Assembly (NCBI RefSeq): GCF_014903745.1
Contig: NZ_JACVXA010000055.1
Coordinates: forward strand, 1 to 33,110
Reading direction: 5' to 3'
Length of the DNA stretch: 33,110 nt
Source of the DNA: Mangrovicoccus algicola
GTDB taxonomy: Bacteria > Pseudomonadota > Alphaproteobacteria > Rhodobacterales > Rhodobacteraceae
Below are positions 29,446 to 33,110 of the stretch, piece after piece. The first letter of the stretch is position 1; each line of letters begins with the position of its first letter. The notes below the pieces were generated by a model, which saw only the letters and a list, made by a program, of their open reading frames with translations, was not told the origin of the DNA and did no database searches. A program made the translations under genes and the position numbers.

Positions 29446-30900
29446 ATGAGTATTTCAGGTGCATTGTCGAACGCGTTGTCGGGTCTGTCGGCGACGTCGC
29501 GGCTTGCGGATGTGGCGGCGTCGAATATCTCCAACGCGATGACCGAAGGCTATGGCGTCCGCGAGGCGGTGCTCTCTCCGCGGTTGGGCGGTGACGACGG
29601 GGGGGTGCAGTTTGTCGGCATCCGGCGGCTGGTCAATGACGTGCTGATCGCTGATCGCAGGCAGGCCGAGGCGGAGCTTGCGGGGGCGCGCACGAGCCAG
29701 GAATTTTTCAGTCGCATGCAGGCCCAGATCGGCCTGCCGACCGAAACCGGCTCCCTTACGGCGCGCATGGCCCGCCTGGAAGCTGCCTTGATAGAGGCGA
29801 CCGGCGCGCCGGAAAGCGAGCCGCAGCTTTTGAAGATAAGAAATGCCCTGGAAAGTCTTGTGGAACATCTGGGGGGCGGCAGTGAAGCCGTGCAGACGGA
29901 AAGGCTCCGCGCGGATACCGAGATCGCCGCGCAGGTCGGACAGCTGAATGACGCCCTGCGGCAACTCCAATCCCTCAATGCCTCGATTTCTCGCAACGTG
30001 GTGCTTGATCATGACGTTTCCGCAATGCTCGACCAGCGACAGGCTCTTGTCGATCGGGTCAGCAGCATCATTCCGGTTACGGAACTGGCGCGCCCCAATG
30101 GCGCGATTGCGTTGATGACCTCCGCCGGGGTCATGTTGCTTGATTATTCGGCGGCCGAAATCGGTTTCACGGCAGCGAATGTCATAACGCCCGAGATGTC
30201 ACTGGACGGGGGGCATTTATCAGCGCTGACGGTGAATGGTCGCGCCGTGGAAACTGACAGACCCCAAAGCAAAATAGCCGGGGGATCGCTTCAGGAGCTG
30301 TTCGACCTCCGGGATGTTCATGCCATCGAGATACAGGCGCAGCTGGATGGATTCGCCAGGGAGCTGATCGAACGCTTTGACGAACCTGCGGTCGACTTCA
30401 CCATCGCAGCGACGGAGCCGGGCCTGCTGACGGATCTTGGTGCAAAGTTCGATCCAGCGGACGAGCTGGGCCTGGCGCAGAGGATTGCCGTGAATGCCCT
30501 GGCAGATCCCCAGCAGGGCGGAGAGATCTGGCGGATCAGGGATGGCCTGGGCGCAGCCGCGCAGGGGCCCGAAGGGCAGACAGCGCTGCTCGTTCGTATC
30601 TCCGAGGCGATGTCGGAAATACGGATGCCTGCGGCGGTGGTCTTCGGCATTGGCGGGCGGACTGCCTCGACGCTTGCGGCAGATTTCACATCGAGCATCG
30701 GCATGTCTCTGGAAAGATCTGAAGGCACTCTCGCGGCGTCCCTGGGGAAATATGAGATCTTGCACCAGTATGAGCTTGAAGGCGGCGTGGATACGGATGC
30801 GGAAATGCAGCGACTTCTGGTCATCGAACAGACCTATGCCGCAAATGCGCGTGTCGTGGAGGTTGTAGGCTCCATGCTGGATTGGCTGATGAGGATCTAA
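29446..30900 (+). CDS. flgK: Hook-filament junction protein FlgK (HAP1)
   Basis: FlgK forms the first ring of junction proteins between hook and filament. The 484-residue protein begins SISGALSNALSGLSATSRLADVAASNISNAMTEGYGVRE, the conserved N-terminal coiled-coil motif, and ends with a matching C-terminal helix (EMQRLLVIEQTYAANARVVEVVGSMLDWLMRI). The middle is acidic with DQRQALVDRVSSIIPV. GAGGAG lies a few bases before the ATG at 29446. flgL starts 2 bases after its stop, so the two are coupled. Confidence 0.94.
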   Translation: MSISGALSNALSGLSATSRLADVAASNISNAMTEGYGVREAVLSPRLGGDDGGVQFVGIRRLVNDVLIADRRQAEAELAGARTSQEFFSRMQAQIGLPTETGSLTARMARLEAALIEATGAPESEPQLLKIRNALESLVEHLGGGSEAVQTERLRADTEIAAQVGQLNDALRQLQSLNASISRNVVLDHDVSAMLDQRQALVDRVSSIIPVTELARPNGAIALMTSAGVMLLDYSAAEIGFTAANVITPEMSLDGGHLSALTVNGRAVETDRPQSKIAGGSLQELFDLRDVHAIEIQAQLDGFARELIERFDEPAVDFTIAATEPGLLTDLGAKFDPADELGLAQRIAVNALADPQQGGEIWRIRDGLGAAAQGPEGQTALLVRISEAMSEIRMPAAVVFGIGGRTASTLAADFTSSIGMSLERSEGTLAASLGKYEILHQYELEGGVDTDAEMQRLLVIEQTYAANARVVEVVGSMLDWLMRI

Positions 30901-30901
30901 A

Positions 30902-31906
30902 ATGACATCCCTTTCCATCGGTGACATGGCACAGTTTTTCAACCTCAGAAACCAGACGGCCCGTTTGCAGTACCGTCTGGATGACAGCTTGACGGAGCTG
31001 GGAAGCGGAGAAGTGGCGGATCTGTCGTCCCATATGCGCGGGAATTTTTCCCGGATTTCTGGAATCGAACATGATCTGGAGCTGCTTGACGGATACTTGG
31101 CGACATCCAAAACGGCGAAGGTGCTTCTGGATGCGCAGGCCGTTTCCTTCGAAAAGGCGAGGTCATACGCGCATGATCTTGGTATGTCCCTGATTGAGGC
31201 GGCGCAGTCAGCGGATGACAATCTGAAATCGGCCACGCTGAAAAAAGGGCGCTCCGATTTTAATTCCATCATCTCAGCCTTGAATGTTCAGTCTTCAGGT
31301 AGAAGCTTATTCTCGGGCGATGCGACAAATGTACGCCCATTCAATGATCCCGAAGTCATTCTCGCGAGCCTGGAAACATATCTGTCTTCTGAGGTGGATG
31401 CAGATGGCGTGTGGACTGCGGCTGAAACGTGGTTTTCTGCTGGAGGGGGGTACGAAACAGTGGCGTATCAGGGGTCTGATGTGCCTTTGGGCGCCATTTC
31501 GGTCGCTCCGGGAGAAAGGGTATTGGTGGACCTTTCCGGACACTCTCCGGAGGTTCGAGATCTGGTCAGGCTTCATGCGCTGGCGGCCGTGCTCGACAGG
31601 GGAACGCTGAACCTCATTGATGCCGAGCAAAGGAACTTGATGTCGTCGGTAGGGGAGGGGCTTGTTAATTCGGACAGGGAGCTGATTTACAAACAGGCGG
31701 AAATCGGCGTTCAGCAGGAGCGAATCGACATGCTCCTGTCACAGGAATCGTCCCGTCGGTTTTCTCTGCTGGAGACCAGGAAGGGGATGGTGTCTGTTGA
31801 TGTCGATGAAGTTGTCGTAAATATTTCAGAATTGAAAATTCGTCTGGAGTCCGTATACGCGGCGACTGCTAGAGTTTCAAATTTATCGCTGGTGAATTTT
31901 CTATGA
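30902..31906 (+). CDS. flgL: Hook-filament junction protein FlgL (HAP3)
   Basis: FlgL is the second junction protein and resembles flagellin at its ends. The 334-residue protein starts MTSLSIGDMAQFFNLRNQTARLQYRLD and has the flagellin-like helix LTELGSGEVADLSSHMRGNF. It ends in SELKIRLESVYAATARVSNLSLVNFL, the helix pair typical of FlgL. The identity rests on these patterns and on position after flgK, as sequence similarity in this family is low. The base composition is clearly lower in GC than most of the window. Its TGA overlaps the flgI ATG. Confidence 0.88.
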   Translation: MTSLSIGDMAQFFNLRNQTARLQYRLDDSLTELGSGEVADLSSHMRGNFSRISGIEHDLELLDGYLATSKTAKVLLDAQAVSFEKARSYAHDLGMSLIEAAQSADDNLKSATLKKGRSDFNSIISALNVQSSGRSLFSGDATNVRPFNDPEVILASLETYLSSEVDADGVWTAAETWFSAGGGYETVAYQGSDVPLGAISVAPGERVLVDLSGHSPEVRDLVRLHALAAVLDRGTLNLIDAEQRNLMSSVGEGLVNSDRELIYKQAEIGVQQERIDMLLSQESSRRFSLLETRKGMVSVDVDEVVVNISELKIRLESVYAATARVSNLSLVNFL

Positions 31907-33000
31907 GGCTCTTTTTATCTACATTTTTATTATTGCTTTTCATTGAAAGTGGTCATGCAAATGTCAGGCTGAAGGATCTTGTGGAATTCGACGGAGTCCG
32001 CGGAAATGATCTTGTCGGCTATGGTCTCGTGGTCGGCTTGAACGGCACTGGCGACGGCATAAGGAATGCCCCTTTCACCGAAGAGATAATGTCGAACATC
32101 CTGGAAAGATTGGGTGTCAATGTTTCCGGGGAGCAGTTCCGCCCAAAGAACGTGGCAGCCGTTTTCGTCACGGCGGTGCTGCCTCCTTTTTCCAGGGTGG
32201 GTGGAAATATCGATGTGACAGTCTCCGCGATCGGTGACGCGAGCAGCCTTCTTGGCGGGACGCTTGTCATGACGCCCCTGAATGCGGCCGATGGCCAAAT
32301 CTACGCGGTCGCGCAGGGAACTGTCATCGCCGGCGGCGTCGGTGTGGAAGGAGAGGCGGGTAGCCTGGTCCAGGGGGTGCCCACAGCCGGGGTCATTCCA
32401 TCGGGTGCCAGGGTTGAGCGAGAGGTGGATTTCGATTTCTCCTCCCTCGAACAGTTGAGGTTGGCGCTGAGAGAACCGGACTTTTCGACAGCGATCTCCA
32501 TTGAAAATGCTGTCAACCGCTTGATGGGGGGACGAATTGCGAATGCGACGGATTCCGGTACGGTGACGTTGTCACTGAGTCTCGGCGGGCGCCGGGACAT
32601 CGTGCGGACCATTGCGGCGATTGAAAATCTGAGCGTAGATCCAGAACAGAAAGCTCGCGTTGTCGTTGACCAGAGGTCCGGGACCATAGTGATCGGGGAG
32701 AACGTTCGAATTTCCCGTGTCGCCGTTGCGCAGGGAAACCTGACGCTCCGTGTTCAGGAGGAGCCGCTTGTCGTGCAGCCGAATCCTTTTTCAGACGGAA
32801 ACACCGTGGTTGTCCCCAGAACGGCATTGGGCCTGCAGGAGGATGCCGGCAGCGGTCTCGCGGAGGTCAGCGCCGGCACTGATCTGTCCGAGATCATATC
32901 TGGATTGAACGCCCTTGGCGTCAGTCCCAGAGACATGATCGATATTTTGAAAACGATCAAGGCGGCGGGGGCCTTGCATGCGGAGTTCGTCGTACGTTGA
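31903..33000 (+). CDS. flgI: Flagellar P-ring protein FlgI
   Basis: FlgI forms the periplasmic P-ring around the flagellar rod. The 365-residue protein has a signal peptide (FLSTFLLLLFIESGHA) and then NVRLKDLVEFDGVRGNDLVGYGLVVGLNGTGDG, the family signature. MSNILERLGVNV and VFVTAVLPPFSRVGGNIDVTVSAIGDASSLLGGTL follow, and the C-terminal end has ISGLNALGVSPRDMIDILKTIKAAGALHAEFVVR. The start is fixed by the ATGA overlap with flgL. The codons are AT-rich near the start. No fliP-like gene follows in the remaining 110 bp; that piece holds only short frames of about 20 codons without recognisable features. Confidence 0.95.
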   Translation: MRLFLSTFLLLLFIESGHANVRLKDLVEFDGVRGNDLVGYGLVVGLNGTGDGIRNAPFTEEIMSNILERLGVNVSGEQFRPKNVAAVFVTAVLPPFSRVGGNIDVTVSAIGDASSLLGGTLVMTPLNAADGQIYAVAQGTVIAGGVGVEGEAGSLVQGVPTAGVIPSGARVEREVDFDFSSLEQLRLALREPDFSTAISIENAVNRLMGGRIANATDSGTVTLSLSLGGRRDIVRTIAAIENLSVDPEQKARVVVDQRSGTIVIGENVRISRVAVAQGNLTLRVQEEPLVVQPNPFSDGNTVVVPRTALGLQEDAGSGLAEVSAGTDLSEIISGLNALGVSPRDMIDILKTIKAAGALHAEFVVR

Positions 33001-33110
33001 CTTCGATGACCAGACCGTATCGACGAGGGGTACATGTCAGGAAGTCGGGTGATCCAATCAGGTGACCTTGCCCCCGGATCCCGGACTGGGAGTTAGATTA
33101 CTCGCAGACA

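Noticed and set aside
33006-33098. Very short frames of about 20 codons after flgI
   Set aside because: They have no clear ribosome-binding site, no hydrophobic or other recognisable pattern, and are the length expected by chance.

Overview
The window looks like a chromosomal segment of a high-GC alphaproteobacterium of the order Rhodobacterales (Rhodobacter/Paracoccus/Ruegeria relatives). The evidence is the gene order rpoZ - bifunctional rel - DUF2062 - pdxJ - acpS - lepB - rnc - era - DUF1491 - recO, which I know from that group, the very GC-rich third codon positions, and CtrA-like boxes in front of flagellar genes. No database search was possible; all names rest on motifs and family resemblance read from the sequence.

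Layout: (1) 136-1077, an L-lactate dehydrogenase, converging on a minus-strand histidine-utilisation operon hutI-hutH-hutU-hutD (5977 down to 1044). (2) 6309-9806, a small DUF1127 protein followed by a run of hairpins, then pnp, then a family-25 glycosyltransferase. (3) 9820-11939, minus strand: rnhA, ispH and a NYN-domain (LabA-like) protein, followed by a 380-bp spacer containing several inverted repeats. (4) 12322-20810, a long plus-strand housekeeping block (omega subunit, ppGpp synthetase/hydrolase, vitamin B6, ACP activation, signal peptidase, RNase III, Era, RecO) with many 4-bp stop/start overlaps. (5) 20819-25488, minus strand: a META-domain protein and a dTDP-L-rhamnose operon rfbC-rfbB-rfbD-[sulfotransferase]-rfbA. 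A divergent RgpF-like rhamnan protein lies at 25652. (6) 26761-26997, a small secreted YjbE-like protein with its own strong terminator. (7) 27145-33000, flagellar genes motB-flgE-flgK-flgL-flgI, of visibly lower GC towards the end.

How the parts may work together: regions 5-7 look like a cell-surface and motility block. It makes dTDP-rhamnose, carries a sulfotransferase and a rhamnan-type protein for glycan decoration, encodes a small secreted matrix-type protein, and then encodes the flagellar rod, hook and P-ring parts. TTAA-N7-TTAA-type boxes occur before the RgpF-like gene, motB and flgE, so one regulator (CtrA is the obvious candidate) may tie surface polysaccharide to motility.

Most of the window is ordinary core genome. 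The points most worth checking are: the rel gene, which has no ATG, GTG or TTG start upstream of its conserved N-terminus; the DUF1127 gene followed by hairpins, one with an anti-Shine-Dalgarno CCTCC loop; the sulfotransferase inside the rhamnose operon; the CtrA-like sites; and the structured spacer before rpoZ. I saw no tRNA, rRNA, CRISPR array or intact insertion sequence.
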